Source of the DNA: Megamerina dolium
Lineage: Eukaryota > Arthropoda > Insecta > Diptera > Megamerinidae
NCBI GenBank assembly: GCA_963854835.1
Contig: OY978526.1
Span: forward strand, 62,062,649 to 62,126,648
DNA length: 64,000 nucleotides
Direction of reading: 5' to 3'
The notes under the pieces: model-generated
Seen by the model: only the letters and a program-made list of their open reading frames with translations
What the model was told of the DNA's origin: nothing
Database searches by the model: none
Position numbers and translations under genes: made by a program
Shown here: positions 22,332 to 33,617 of the stretch, in pieces
Position numbering within the stretch: position 1 is the first letter of the stretch
Layout of the letters: each line of letters opens with the position of its first letter

Positions 22332-24496
22332 CTATGTATTGTTGATGATGATTGGAAGTATGATAATTTTTGAAGGAGGAAGGAGTATAATAATTCAAAA
22401 TTGATCAAAAACAAATTTGGATTTTACAACAAAAGCTAATGACAATTTATATGTAGTAAAGGATGATGATGATGATGGTCAGTCATAAGGGTAGTGCACT
22501 AACTATATTTAGAGCAACATGTTGTACTACTATACATTTAATGGATAAATGATTTTAGTGCAGTACCTCGATGTCTGATAATGGTAGAGTTTGAATTTCT
22601 ATGTTCTGTATTTGTGTGCGTGGATATATTTGTGTGTATGTTCATCTATAATAAATATATAGTAATATTGAGTACATAATTTATTTATGTAAATTCTTAA
22701 ATAAATTCTCAACAAACTCCTTCGAACTTTATGAACCTAAATTTTACTGATTTGGCTGAAATTAAAATTTAAATTTCTGTAGGTGATGTCTTGTCAAGTT
22801 TAGTAGCACAGTAGCACAGTTTAAACTTTTCAAATGCGTCATCTCTTTAAGGGGTTCAACGGAAGAAATTTAAAGGCAATTTTCGATATTACCATATTTA
22901 GTTTTATTAACAGTTCCATAGTAAAAGAATTTGGTTTTAGATCTCACTATATTCGAAAATATTTTCAAGGAAAGGCCTAATTTTAATCAATTAGATAATC
23001 AACAAAGACATATTGATATATTTCTTCAATTAATCCATAAACAAAATAAGCTGTTAATATTAAAATGTTTCTCATTAAATATCACTAAATTTCAAAAGTA
23101 CGTTGCGAAAAAAAAATCACTGGACGTATCACACTAACTTGAGAGATGACATTTAAGGGAATTTCCACCGGGCAATGACACATTCGTAATTGCTTCTCTT
23201 GATAACATTTACAAGAACTAACTGTGCCTCTAGAGTCATGTTCAGAGAACATGTTCATGTTCCAAGGCGGAGGCAAAAAATGTGACGTGTTATAACAATA
23301 CATACAGCACAACGTTGGTTCAAATGATTTCGTTTGCCGCAAGAATCGAGTGAGAAAAATTTCTTCGAAGTGGTACGAAAATAGGTAATTTTCGAAACGA
23401 GTGATCGCTGATGCTGAGTAATAGATCACGTATTCGAAAGTGAAGCAAAAATGGGCATGGAAAAGGTGATCGAATGCACCAAAAACAATCGGAAAAGCCA
23501 GAACTTGCAAGCACGAAGGTGATTTCCAATTAATGGAGGAAATTGAAAGGTTCAGAGCATCCGTTGTTAGCTACTCGAGCTTAGTCAAACGAATGATTCT
23601 GAACGTTACTGCGAGTCATTAATGACCAGACCAAAAGCGAGATAATGCATGGCCCCTCATATATTTGGACCAAAGGGTAACTGGAGGAACTCGTTTTTGA
23701 AAGTCTCGGTCTGTCCGACATTTAGCCTTGATGTTGCATCTTCAGACTGAATTCCTCAGAACCTGCATAATAATGGAATAAGGTGGGTGATATTGGAAGT
23801 CGTATAGCCATGATTGGCCTCTTGCATCATTAACAGAATCACATAAGGCCTCAGAGTATAAAAGAAAACTACAAGACATCTACTTATGGAATTAATGAAA
23901 CAAAAATTTAATTATGAGAACAACATATCCATATATTTGGTTCCCCAAAATAATGAACAATTTGTTCTACATTGATTTTGTTAGAAATATTGAGCCCACT
24001 AACTGAAAAATCGGGCATTTTCGATCAGATTTGAAAATGCTTGCATCTTTCAAGATGTATATCATAAAAATGCAATTTGCTTTTTCAAATGTGTGGTTGT
24101 TGTAAAAAAGAAAAATTAGAAATATTTTCTTAATGAAATCAAAATAGAAACAAAGAAACTTTTAGTTATAAGTAATGTGTATGCAAATCATCATCCATCA
24201 AGAATGAAATGAAATAGTAAAATCAAATGAAAATAAAAACAAATCAACAAAAAATGTCGCAATACATCCACTCATGTTCAATAAGTTATGCAACCAAATA
24301 GTTGTCCTACAATTAAATTAAAGTTGTTGTTACTTGTTGTCTTAGTTGTTTCTTTTTTGGAGAGTAAGTAAGTAGTAGATGGTAGTTGTTTGACTGAATA
24401 ATTTACGAATAATTACGACATACATACATATTTTGTACTTAAACATTGATACAAGAAGTATTAATTTGTTATGTTTTATTTTGTTGGTAAACATAC
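22332..24496 (-). other. Rim intron (2.2 kb)
   Basis: This AT-rich intron is less AT-rich between about 23100 and 23900, where short open frames occur on both strands without recognisable motifs. That island may be an old transposon. Confidence 0.6.
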
Positions 24497-24631
24497 GAGA
24501 TATGAAGTGTCCTGATGCGGTTGCAACTGATACCATTCAGCCTCATCGTCGAGCAAATGGTGTGTCAAATTGATGACGACCTCGCCGATGAAATCGTTAG
24601 CACCATAGCGTACATAATCCCATAGCGTCAC
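24497..24631 (-). CDS. Rim: Rim exon: C-terminal third of C2A
   Basis: The exon is 135 nt (45 codons, phase 0 both ends), with acceptor ATATAG and donor CTC|GTATGT. It encodes VTLWDYVRYGANDFIGEVVI, then LLDDEAEWYQLQPHQ. The FIGEVVI...LLDDExxWYxLQ pattern is the last strands of a RIM C2A domain (vertebrate: FLGEILI...LLDDEPHWYKLQ). An Asp-to-Asn state at the Ca2+-binding loop (GANDF) fits a Ca2+-independent C2 domain. Confidence 0.92.
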
Positions 24632-24768
24632 CTATATTTGTATGGTTATGAGGATTTCAGTAAATTGGTTTCAGTTGAAGACAATATTAAGCCGAAGAGC
24701 GCGTATTTCGATGAATTTATATGTATATGTAAGATGATTGGTGTATGGAGATGCGTGGAGAAACTTAC

Positions 24769-24906
24769 CTCCAATAGACGTCCGGTTAGATCACAACGTC
24801 TTAAACCTGTATAGACGAATGTTTGAGCCCAACGTGGTTCGCAGGTATTGACTACAGTTTTGGTGCGTCTCTTGGATTTTGTACCACGATCGGGTAAAAG
24901 GAACAC
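24769..24906 (-). CDS. Rim: Rim exon: middle of C2A
   Basis: The exon is 138 nt (46 codons, phase 0 both ends), with acceptor CGTTCAG and donor TTGGAG|GTAAGT. It encodes [18 protein letters not shown], then [18 protein letters not shown] and RLLEV-like strand residues. The [16 protein letters not shown] polybasic stretch is a signature of RIM C2A. The separating intron (24632-24768) is only 137 nt. Confidence 0.93.
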
Positions 24907-24950
24907 CTGAACGGCGGTGCAGATGACGTCGACGACGACGACAACGATGA

Positions 24951-24987
<37 letters not shown>

Positions 24988-25107
24988 TTGATTTTTTATT
25001 TGGTTTTGTTTAGTGTATTCAAGAAATTTTCGTGAGCGGGCGCACAGGCGGTCGATTGAATAAGTGGATGGGAAGAGCAAATAAGGTACATATGAGAATA
25101 AATATAA

Positions 25108-25189
<82 letters not shown>

Positions 25190-25221
25190 ATATATATATA
25201 TATATATACACACATATATAT

Positions 25222-25276
<55 letters not shown>

Positions 25277-25388
25277 GGGAATGTGTGTTGTATGTAAGAA
25301 TTTATGCTGCTGCTACTGTCGCGTATGCGTATGTCATACTCGATACGTTTTATGTCCAGCTAACTTATGCATTCACTCACTCACTCAC
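24907..25388 (-). repeat. Rim intron largely made of (TA)n tracts
   Basis: Two dinucleotide tracts fill much of this 482-nt intron: 24954-24985 and 25109-25274, the latter broken by short GTG/CAC interruptions. Long frames reading alternating Ile/Tyr come from these repeats and are not genes. Confidence 0.9.
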
Positions 25389-25909
25389 TTTTGCATAAGG
25401 ATTTCGTGCGGCTCCATTTTGCCGCAATGGCAGACTTGTCGCACAAACGATCGTCACTATTAACTGTAACGAATTTTGATCGTAGCCCAATTTCAGCTGA
25501 AGCCGTCCTTCGATGGGCATTGGTGGCATTGTAATAATGCCTGACTGTTGCTGCTGCTGCTGCTGCATATGTGCTGTTTGGCTAATGCCATGTGTATATT
25601 GGGGTGGCGGTGGTGCTGGAGGCTGATTACAATGTTGATGCGTGAGATGATGATGATGAAGATGATGATGATGGTGCTGGCCTGCCGTCGTCGTTGTGGC
25701 TTCTGTATTCGATGCAGTTGTGCTTTCGATATTTGTTGGTCCCAGATGTTGCTGTTGATGAGATTGCCGTTGTTGTTGTGGTTTAGTAGTGTATGCTTGT
25801 TGTTGATGTTGTTGTTGTGGTTTTTTCTGTTGCACATTCGCTGGTCGTAGCTCCGGTGAACCCGGTGATGTTATTAAAACACTTGGTTTATCACGATCAA
25901 CGGTGGTAG
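25389..25909 (-). CDS. Rim: Rim exon: PDZ-C2A linker and first strands of C2A
   Basis: The exon is 521 nt, with acceptor TTTACAG and donor GCAAAA|GTGAGT. It starts in phase 1 and encodes [20 protein letters not shown], a Gln/His-rich linker, then [20 protein letters not shown] and [10 protein letters not shown]. PSVxITSPxSP precedes C2A in RIM proteins, and NGxxRNPYxK occupies the first Ca2+ loop, where RIMs lack the usual Asp residues. The poly-Gln and His-rich stretches are fly-type expansions. Confidence 0.92.
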
Positions 25910-26434
25910 CTGTAAAGAAATACAGATAGACGGTAGGAGCAAAATTTGGGAGAGGAGAGGGAAAGTGAAAAAAATTTCAAAATTGTTTAAATATTCCGAT
26001 CAATATTTAGTAGGCATTTTGTGTGTGTGTTTGCGTGTACAAGTGAAGCAGTGTGGGCACTGATATATGTGTGAAATATATTTATATTGATTAGACATAC
26101 ACAGTAGTATTAACGAAAAATTGTCTTTGGGGGTTAATACTCTCACAAGCTTGTCTAAGTATTTATATACTTATATAAAATTAATTCTATAATTTCAGAT
26201 TGAGAGTAAAATAGTCAAGTATTTTGTTTTAAATGAATGACCGATTAATTGATTGATTAAAGTATTTGATCTGATGACTATGCGTTTAAGGCTTTATACT
26301 TTGATGGATTCGTATAACTATTTTCTACTAATGATCGTTTGTACCTACTACCTAAGTATGCGTATGCTAATCTAATACAAGTGCCATTGCTCATATATAC
26401 GAGTATGATGTGTTTTGGTATATTACGAGTGTAC
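25910..26434 (-). other. Rim intron (525 nt)
   Basis: A short AT-rich intron between the second PDZ exon and the C2A exon. Nothing else was recognised. Confidence 0.8.
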
Positions 26435-26716
26435 CTTTTCGTTGTAACGCATAACGACCGCCGCTACTAACAACAGCACTGCCAGCAATACCACTTGCAA
26501 TTTTACTATTCGTTAAAATGGCCGACGGTTGTGATGGCTGTATTATTTTGCGCAATGGCGCAGGCACATTCGAGGTGGCAACATTTGTGGTATTTAATGT
26601 ACGCGATACAATCAATTCCACTTGAGCATCTAAACGACTCTCATCGATAATGTCGTATACTTCATCGGCACTCTTATTATGCAATGATCGACCATTCCAT
26701 TCCAGTATTTCATCGC
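26435..26716 (-). CDS. Rim: Rim exon: second half of PDZ domain
   Basis: The exon is 282 nt, phase 1 at both ends, with acceptor CATGTAG and donor AAAAG|GTACAC. It reads GDEILEWNGRSLHNKSADEV, then DIIDESRLDAQVELIVSR, which is the alphaB helix and last strand of a RIM PDZ domain (vertebrate: GDEVLEWNGKPL...NEEVYNIILESKSEPQVEIIVSR). The remaining 45 residues are a Ser/Ala/Pro-rich linker. The PDZ domain of RIM binds the C-termini of N- and P/Q-type Ca2+ channels and ELKS/Bruchpilot-type proteins. Confidence 0.93.
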
Positions 26717-27049
26717 CTACATGTGAGATAAGTATATGTATGTATGTAGATATGTGAAAATTCGAACAGTTGAAACATAGAGTATGTATGACTTGGAGAA
26801 AAGTGAAATAGATATAGTGTGATTTACGGTAGAAAATATGATGAAAATCTATTAATAAATGTTAATAAATGTCAAATCTCTCTTGATGTGACCAAATGCA
26901 AACCCTGGCTAACCTACAGCGGTCAGTTGTTGTTGTTTATGATTTGTGAAGTGAAAAAATTAATTCCGATTATTTCGAAAAACGGTTTGTGCTACGTGCT
27001 ACGTATGTGCTATTTGTATCAACCAATGCGAATAAATTTTACGGCACTG

Positions 27050-27245
27050 GAAACCGCGATTGACTATTGGAAGACAATGATCCAAAACACAAAAGTCGTT
27101 TGGTGTTAGTCGCATGGTATGAGCGACATGAGATGCGTCAAATGATTTGATCGCCGCGGTCACCAGATTGCAATCTAATTGAAAATGTTTGGGTCACCAT
27201 CAAGGCCAAGCTGCGGGGAAAATATTCAGAAATTTGATGTAGCCC
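27050..27245 (+). pseudogene. Tc1-like transposase C-terminal fragment
   Basis: The plus strand encodes SPRSPDCNLIENVWVTIKAK followed by LRGK. This matches the third catalytic block of Tc1 transposases (SPDLNPIENxW), with Leu-Pro changed to Cys-Leu. The preceding open frame, 26819-27109, contains no second catalytic block that I could recognise. Stop codons interrupt it. Only a relic remains. Confidence 0.6.
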
Positions 27246-27659
27246 GCCGCTTTCATTGAACGCCAAAGGCACCCTACCCAGCCCTTGCTCTCGAGTATCA
27301 AGTATCAAGAATTTCAAGGTGAGAACATTAAATGTTGATGTTGTTGTGTATTAGCCAAGGGAACAATAAGGCAGTTTATGAAAACTGATCAAACAGAGTA
27401 TAATGTTTTCATTACTTTCCATCTGTTTTCTACCGTGAATCACAGTGTGCATAAAACTAAAGAAAAGGAATGAGTGAGAGGAAGTGAAATAGAAAGTGAT
27501 AGAGACACAGTAAGAGAAAATAGCGCAAAACAAATTTCAGTTTAAAAAGTTCTTATTTCAGTATAATTTTCATTAAAAATTGATGTCGATGTGCTCACAC
27601 AATTAAGTGTGTGTTATTCTGGTTTTATTAATAAAGTCGTTATAAAGTAATTTAATATT

Positions 27660-28430
27660 AATAAATACGTAATACTAGGTCAATTGGAACACGATGGGCA
27701 AACCAAAAAATTCAAAAAATAATATGGGAGTGTTTTGAAGCATATGGCAATACTGCAAAAGTAGCAGAGGTTTTAAACTTTTTGCAAGGTCAAATCACAA
27801 ATACCATGGAACTTTTGAATATGCCACACCAAAAACCAGTTTCTAACTTTATCGCAAAGCAGGAATCAAATGGAAACTGATTATGGAGTAAATGTGTCAT
27901 TACAAACCATAAGAATGGACGAATTGCCAGTAAACAACCGTTGTGTCAAAAAACGTATTCAATTCGCAAAAGAACACATTTCTAAAGGGCCAATTTTTTG
28001 GAGCAATAATCCAAGTTTAATTTATTTGGGAATGATGGTAGACTCTATGTGCGGCATTCTCCACTTGAAGAATTGAATTAGGGTTAGGGTTTTATCTCAT
28101 TCGGGGTAGGTCCATTATGGAGATTGACAGTATAATGGCCGGCGAAGTTTATAAGAACATATTCAGCGAACATTTGGCCACCGACTACGCTGAAAATTTT
28201 CCCCTGGCATGGATTTTCCAACATGATAATGACCCCAAACATTATTCTCAACTTATTAAATCTTGGCTGGACTCACATCCATCAAGATTGTGGACTGATC
28301 ACCACAAAGTCCCGACTTGAATCTAATAGAGGACTGGTTGGGTATAATCAAACGAGTCGCACGAAGCAGCACAAAACGAGCCTGTACAACAAAAGGGTCT
28401 ATCTCATTTTTAAGGTAATCTAACAAAACA
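27660..28430 (+). pseudogene. Tc1-like transposase, decayed
   Basis: Broken plus-strand frames follow the order of a Tc1-family transposase. The N-terminal start is MGKPKNSKN-like near 27693. A segment SKFNLFGNDGRLYVRHSPLE lies at about 28012-28071 (first catalytic region), WIFQHDNDPKHYSQLIKSWL at about 28211-28270 (second catalytic Asp in HDNDPKH), and a degraded third block near 28300-28360. Stops and frameshifts occur between them, so it is inactive. It lies about 0.6 kb from the other Tc1 fragment but does not look like the same copy. Confidence 0.75.
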
Positions 28431-28476
28431 AAACAGAAAAGATTCATATTAAAGATTAACGTATCTAAATTACTTT

Positions 28477-28512
28477 CTTTCAGATGACTTAATTATTTAA
28501 GTCATCTGAAAG
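28477..28512. repeat. 16-bp perfect hairpin
   Basis: CTTTCAGATGACTTAA (28477-28492) is followed by the loop TTAT and the exact reverse complement at 28497-28512. It lies just after the Tc1 remnant, in a Rim intron. Confidence 0.9.
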
Positions 28513-28687
28513 ATTATTTTCAAATTCAAAACGGGGGTTCCAAAAGTTGAGTGACATAAGGAAAAAATATATTTGAATAAATAGTGGGAGTTTAATGTTG
28601 GGATATTATGGAAAATGTACTTGAATAATGAAAGCACAATCAGTAATATTGAAAATCGCAGAGATAGACTTAAAGTAATATGGGAAA

Positions 28688-29076
<389 letters not shown>

Positions 29077-29079
29077 AAC

Positions 29080-29094
29080 TGGTGACCCCAGACG
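29080..29094 (+). other. Primer-binding site, tRNA-Trp-like
   Basis: TGGTGACCCC at 29080-29089 is complementary to the 3' end of insect tRNA-Trp (CCA included). The next bases, AGACG, fit if one A is treated as an insertion. The site location just after the 5' LTR supports the assignment. Confidence 0.7.
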
Positions 29095-29930
29095 TTTCAA
29101 CAATAACGCCCATCATGCCGCTAGACGATAGTTCTACAATTACTACGGGAAATTCTACGAGTACACCTACTCGCGATCCTAACCTCTTCGACTACGGGAA
29201 CTCACCTCGAATTCCGCTGCCTGCCATGTGCGAAGAAAACATAGAGGCTTACTTTTATGCTTTGAAGTTCTGGTTCCAAGCATCGCTCGTATTTAGCGAC
29301 TCCAGGCAATTCAATATTGTGCTTGCGAGTCTTTCGCCCAACAAATTGCTGGAATTGAAACCTATCGTTGAGGCTGCGCCAACATCGGGTAAATTCGCCA
29401 ATATTAAGCAAAAGCTGACTGACCACTTCACCGACAGTCAGCAACGCCGCTTGCAGAAGGTGCTTAAAGATATACCACTTGGAGACAGAAAGCCCAGTGA
29501 GCTTCTAAACGTTGAGTGTGGCTGGCACCACACTCAACGACAGTTTGTTGCACGATTTATGGTTAACCCGACTGCCCCCGTATGTCCAAGCCGCCATTAT
29601 TGCGACTAATGTGCCCCTCGCTGAAAAAACGAAGATTGCTGACTCGATTGCAGATTCATTTGGATGGTATAATGGCAATGGACAAATCAATTCCGTGTCA
29701 TCAAATAGCGAGATAACTAACCTCAAAAGCGAAATCGCTGAGTTAACGCGCAACGTGTAAAGGCACTTGAAGGTTAAGAGCGGATTTCCTCGTTCACGAT
29801 CGACGTCACGAACTCGTGCGCATACACGAAACAGCTCTTCGGGTAACACTCTTTGTTGGTACCATACAAAATTTGGTGGCCGCGCAACACAATGTCGTCA
29901 GCCTTGCACTTTTGTGCAAGCAAGTACTTC
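29082..29930 (+). pseudogene. gag of the LTR element, frameshifted
   Basis: The first frame (to about 29516) carries the capsid-like segment ENIEAYFYALKFWFQAS and LSPNKLLELKPIV. It shifts near 29515 into a frame reading AGTTLNDSLLHDLWLTRLP, which ends at a TAA at 29758. Further on, a CWYHTKFGGRATQCRQPC segment at about 29856-29910 fits the atypical CHCC zinc knuckle known from CsRn1-lineage gag. Products would be truncated at the shift. Confidence 0.75.
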
Positions 29931-29959
29931 GCAATAGGATTGCTCTACTGTCACGACTT

Positions 29960-30130
29960 CAGGTATTGGCAAACAACCTGACGTCGTCAAAAATAGTCGA
30001 CTCCGCATCTTTGATAAATCAACAGAAATTAATTTTCTCGTGGACACAAGCGCCGACGTGTCTGTGATACCACCAGACAGCACGAGCAAACGATACCGGA
30101 AAATTGTTTGTCGCAAATAGCTCACCCATC
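29960..30130 (+). pseudogene. Aspartic protease region of pol
   Basis: A frame different from both gag and RT carries NFLVDTSADVSVIPP, with the catalytic triad at 30043-30054. The usual D-T/S-G-A/S is DTSA here, the Gly being replaced by Ser, which would be expected to harm catalysis. The frame changes again near 30110 before RT. Confidence 0.75.
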
Positions 30131-30994
30131 GTAGTATATGGCGAAACCATATTAAAATTAGACTTAAACTTACGTCGCGAATTCGTATGGAATTTTTTGA
30201 TAGCCGATGTTTCTCAAGCTATTATCGGCGATTTGTTGAGCCACTTTGGCATTTTAGTGGACCTCAAGGGAAAATCTCTGCGCGATAATACAACTGAATT
30301 GCAAACACGTTGCAAAATTGACAAGACAAGCAGTGCGAGTTTAAAAACAATTTGCGCCGACTCGAAATTTGAAGATTTATTGCGTGAATTCGTTGATATC
30401 ACATGCACGTCGCCCATTGGAACGTCTTCGAAATCGACCGTAGTTCATCGCATCATAACGAACGGCCAACCAGTGTTTTCACGCCCACGCAGACTTTCGC
30501 CGGAGAGGCTAGCCGCAGCGCGCGCTGAGTTCGATTCGCTGCTTAAACTTGGCATTTGTCGTCTCTCAAGTAGCAGCTGGGCGAGCCCGCTCCATATGGT
30601 GCGGAAATCTGACTGGTCTTGGAGGCCATGCGGTGATTACCGCTCTCTGAATACACAGACTGTTCCCGACCGCTACCCGTTACCTTTTTTGCCAGACTTC
30701 ACCAACGTTCTCGCAGGTAATTCTGTATATTCGAAAATTGATTTGCAAAAGGCCTTTCACCAGGTTCTGATTCACCCTGATGATGTTTGCAAGACAGCCA
30801 TAACAACACCGTTTGGGCTGTACGAGTTCACGCAGATGACTTTCGGCTTGCGAAACGCTGCACAGACTTTCCAGCGGCTAATCAACGAAGTTTTTCGCGA
30901 CCTTAGCTTCGTCTTCACGTACTTAGATGACGTCTGCGTAGCATCAAAATCATTTGACGAGCATCGCTTGCACTTACGGATTGTATTTGAATAA
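30104..30994 (+). pseudogene. Reverse transcriptase of the LTR element
   Basis: An open stretch of 296 codons contains the Ty3/gypsy RT blocks in order: PVFSRPRRLSPERL, LGICRLSSSSWASPLHMV, WRPCGDYRSLN, YSKIDLQKAFHQV, FGLRNAAQTFQRL and the catalytic YLDD at about 30917-30928. The frame ends near 30994 just before the connection region, which continues in another frame. RT itself is intact up to that shift. Confidence 0.9.
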
Positions 30995-31975
30995 TCATAC
31001 AATTAATAATCTCACAATTAATGTAGCGAAGTCGGAGTTTGGCGTTACTCAGTTTGAGTTTTTGGGACATTCCGTAACCAAGGATGGCATTAGACCTCTG
31101 CCAAGCCGTGTAGACGCCCTATTGAAATTCAAGCGCCCATCTGTCGCAAAGGAGCTTAAACGTTTTCTTGCAATGCTGATCTTTTATCGGCGATTCCTAC
31201 CGAATGCATTAGAGTCACAAGGCCCTCTCTTCGCAATGATTGCTGCAAACAAGCGCAACGATGCAACGCCACTGTTATGGACCGACTAAGCTTCACGGAA
31301 TTTTGAAGCCTGCAAGCAGCAATTAGCTAATTGTTCTATGCTGGCGCATCCTCTTCCCAACGCAAAATTGTCACTATGGGTCGACGCTTCGAATTTTGCG
31401 GCAGGTGCCGTGCTGAATCAAGTAGTCGATGGTGGCATGCAACCTCTCGGCTTCTTTTCAAAAAAGTTCAACAAGGCCGAGATGCGGTATAGCACGTACG
31501 ATCGCGAGCTGACGGCATTATACCTTGGTCTTCGTCACTTTCGGTACATGGTGGAAGGCAGAGAATGTCACGTATACACTGACCATAAACCACTTGTGTA
31601 CGCGTTTCGCCAGCGCCTCGAGAAAGCTTCCGACCGCCAAGTGAGACAACTTGATTTTATCTCGCAAATCACCACAGACATTCGCCATGTTGCGGGTGAG
31701 AGGAACGCAGCAGCTGATTTGATGTCACGCATTAATTCAATCGATCATGCGCCCCTTGATTACGACCAATTAGCCGAAGACCAAACTGAAGACGAAGAGC
31801 TGCTCTCATTGTTGTCAGGTAGTAAGCGTCATTCACTTAATCTTGCACAATTTGCTCTCCCTGCCAGTTTACTGAAAATATACTGCGACTGCTCAACTAG
31901 AAAGCTGCGCCCGTTCATCACGAAAACGTACAGACCAAATGTTTTGCACGCTATACACGATCTGTCGCACCCTTT
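30995..31975 (+). pseudogene. RT thumb and RNase H of the LTR element
   Basis: The frame starting near 30995 reads NVAKSEFGVTQFEFLGHSV and KELKRFLAMLIFYRRFLPNA, reaches a TAA at 31287-31289 in WTD*A (the family usually has Glu there), and resumes in the same frame. RNase H residues are visible: LWVDASNFAAGAVL, STYDRELTALYLGLRHFRYM, YTDHKPLVYAF and ERNAAADLMSRI. A single nonsense change separates the two halves. The integrase zinc-binding His (HDLSHP, near 31960) follows before the frame is lost. Confidence 0.88.
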
Positions 31976-32889
31976 GTGTGGCCGTCTATCCAACGCGATA
32001 CCAAGAACTTCGCCCGTAATTGCATCCAATGCCAGCGAACAAAAGTTGATCGTCATAACAGAGCAGTACTTCAGCGGCGCGAAATGGCAACGCAACGTTT
32101 TGCACATCTACATATTGACATTGTTGGACCTTTTCCATTGTCAGAGGGCAATCGCTACTGTCTTACAATTATAGACCGGTTCACTAGATGGCCAGACGCC
32201 ATACCTATGCCAGACATTGCAGCACCCACAGTAGCGAAAGCCTTGCTCAATGAGTGGATTTCCCGCTTTGGTGTTCCCGTCAGCATAACCTCGGATTTAG
32301 GTAGGCAATTCGAAAGCACCCTATTTCAACAGCTGTTGCAGCGCCTTGGAGTTAACCACCTTCGAACAACGCCATACCACCCTCAAGCAAACGGCATGGT
32401 TGAGAGGTGGCACCGTACCCTCAAGTCAGCAATTCTATGCCACAACGCTGACCGATGGACAACGTATTTGCCTTCAATTATGCTGGGATTACGTTCTACG
32501 TTCAAAGACGACCTAATGGCTACTCCTGCTGAACTTGTATACGGAACAAACCTTGGTTTGCCGTCAGAATTTTGGGTCGACAGCAAACCTACAAGCAACG
32601 AGCATGAGATGCTAACTGAGCTCAGACGTGTGATGAGAGATTTACGACCTGTTGACGCTTCTTGGCATACAACACCAAAAGTTTTCATCCATCCGGCATT
32701 GAAATCATGCGAACAAATATTTCTCAGAGATGATTCCATACGGCCATCGCTTTCGCCACCATACAAGGGTCCGTACAAAGTTTTGAGTCGCGCACCGAAT
32801 ACTATGTCATTAAAATAAATGACAAAGACGTCAAAGTTTCCATCGACAGACTCAAACCAGCGTTTACTGCAGCTCTACCTGCTTTCTAA
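31976..32889 (+). pseudogene. Integrase of the LTR element, zinc-finger region deleted
   Basis: The frame from 31976 reads [18 protein letters not shown] (CxxC half of the HHCC finger), then [14 protein letters not shown] (first Asp), SDLGRQFES (second Asp) and [13 protein letters not shown] (Glu). The spacing between the HDLSHP histidine and the CxxC pair is too short. The segment that normally carries the rest of the finger is missing there, with a frame change. The frame stops at 32818; a short C-terminal piece follows in another frame. Confidence 0.88.
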
Positions 32890-32900
32890 GAGGGGAGTAA
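32886..32900 (+). other. Polypurine tract
   Basis: AAGAGGGGAG precedes TAA and the 3' LTR start at 32901. This is the expected plus-strand priming site. Confidence 0.65.
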
Positions 32901-33271
<371 letters not shown>

Positions 33272-33400
33272 GATTGTATTAAATGAGAAGGATATATTGT
33301 ATGATTATAAATAAGAACATAAGAACAATAAACAAATTGATGCGCGAGTATATGGAACGAATGATGATGATTCCTAGAGAAGTTTTACATATTACTATAC

Positions 33401-33617
33401 CTGGTCGAATGTGTCCTTCAAGATCCGCAACTGAACCACGTTTTACTTTATCCACAATAGCACCATATGCAACAGCACCACCGACAGCCGTATATAATAA
33501 CGGTTGACCACCATTTACTTTTAAGCCTAAAATATCCTCACCATCGTAGTATTTACGTAATATTATATGACCAATCATACGAGCATTATCCGCAGATGTT
33601 TGCCAATTTACGGGATG
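33401..33617 (-). CDS. Rim: Rim exon: first half of PDZ domain
   Basis: The exon is 217 nt (72 codons plus one nucleotide), with acceptor AAATAG and donor CCAG|GTATAG. It encodes HPVNWQTSADNARMIGHIIL, then DILGLKVNGGQ (the GLGF-type carboxylate-binding loop, here LGLK), then GAIVDKVKRGSVADLEGHIR. The HPVxWQ lead-in and VKxGSxADxxGHxRxGDE pattern are RIM PDZ hallmarks. The G left over joins the next exon to make GDE. Confidence 0.93.

Noticed and set aside
25019..25398. Long frames of alternating Ile and Tyr on both strands (also at 24646-25215, 28497-28880, 44675-44893, 45306-45533, 60749-61231)
   Set aside because: They are translations of (TA)n microsatellites with no conserved domain or splice support.
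29082..32889. Possibility that the Ty3/gypsy element is an endogenous retrovirus with an envelope gene
   Set aside because: After integrase only about 80 bp precede the 3' LTR, leaving no room for an envelope frame.
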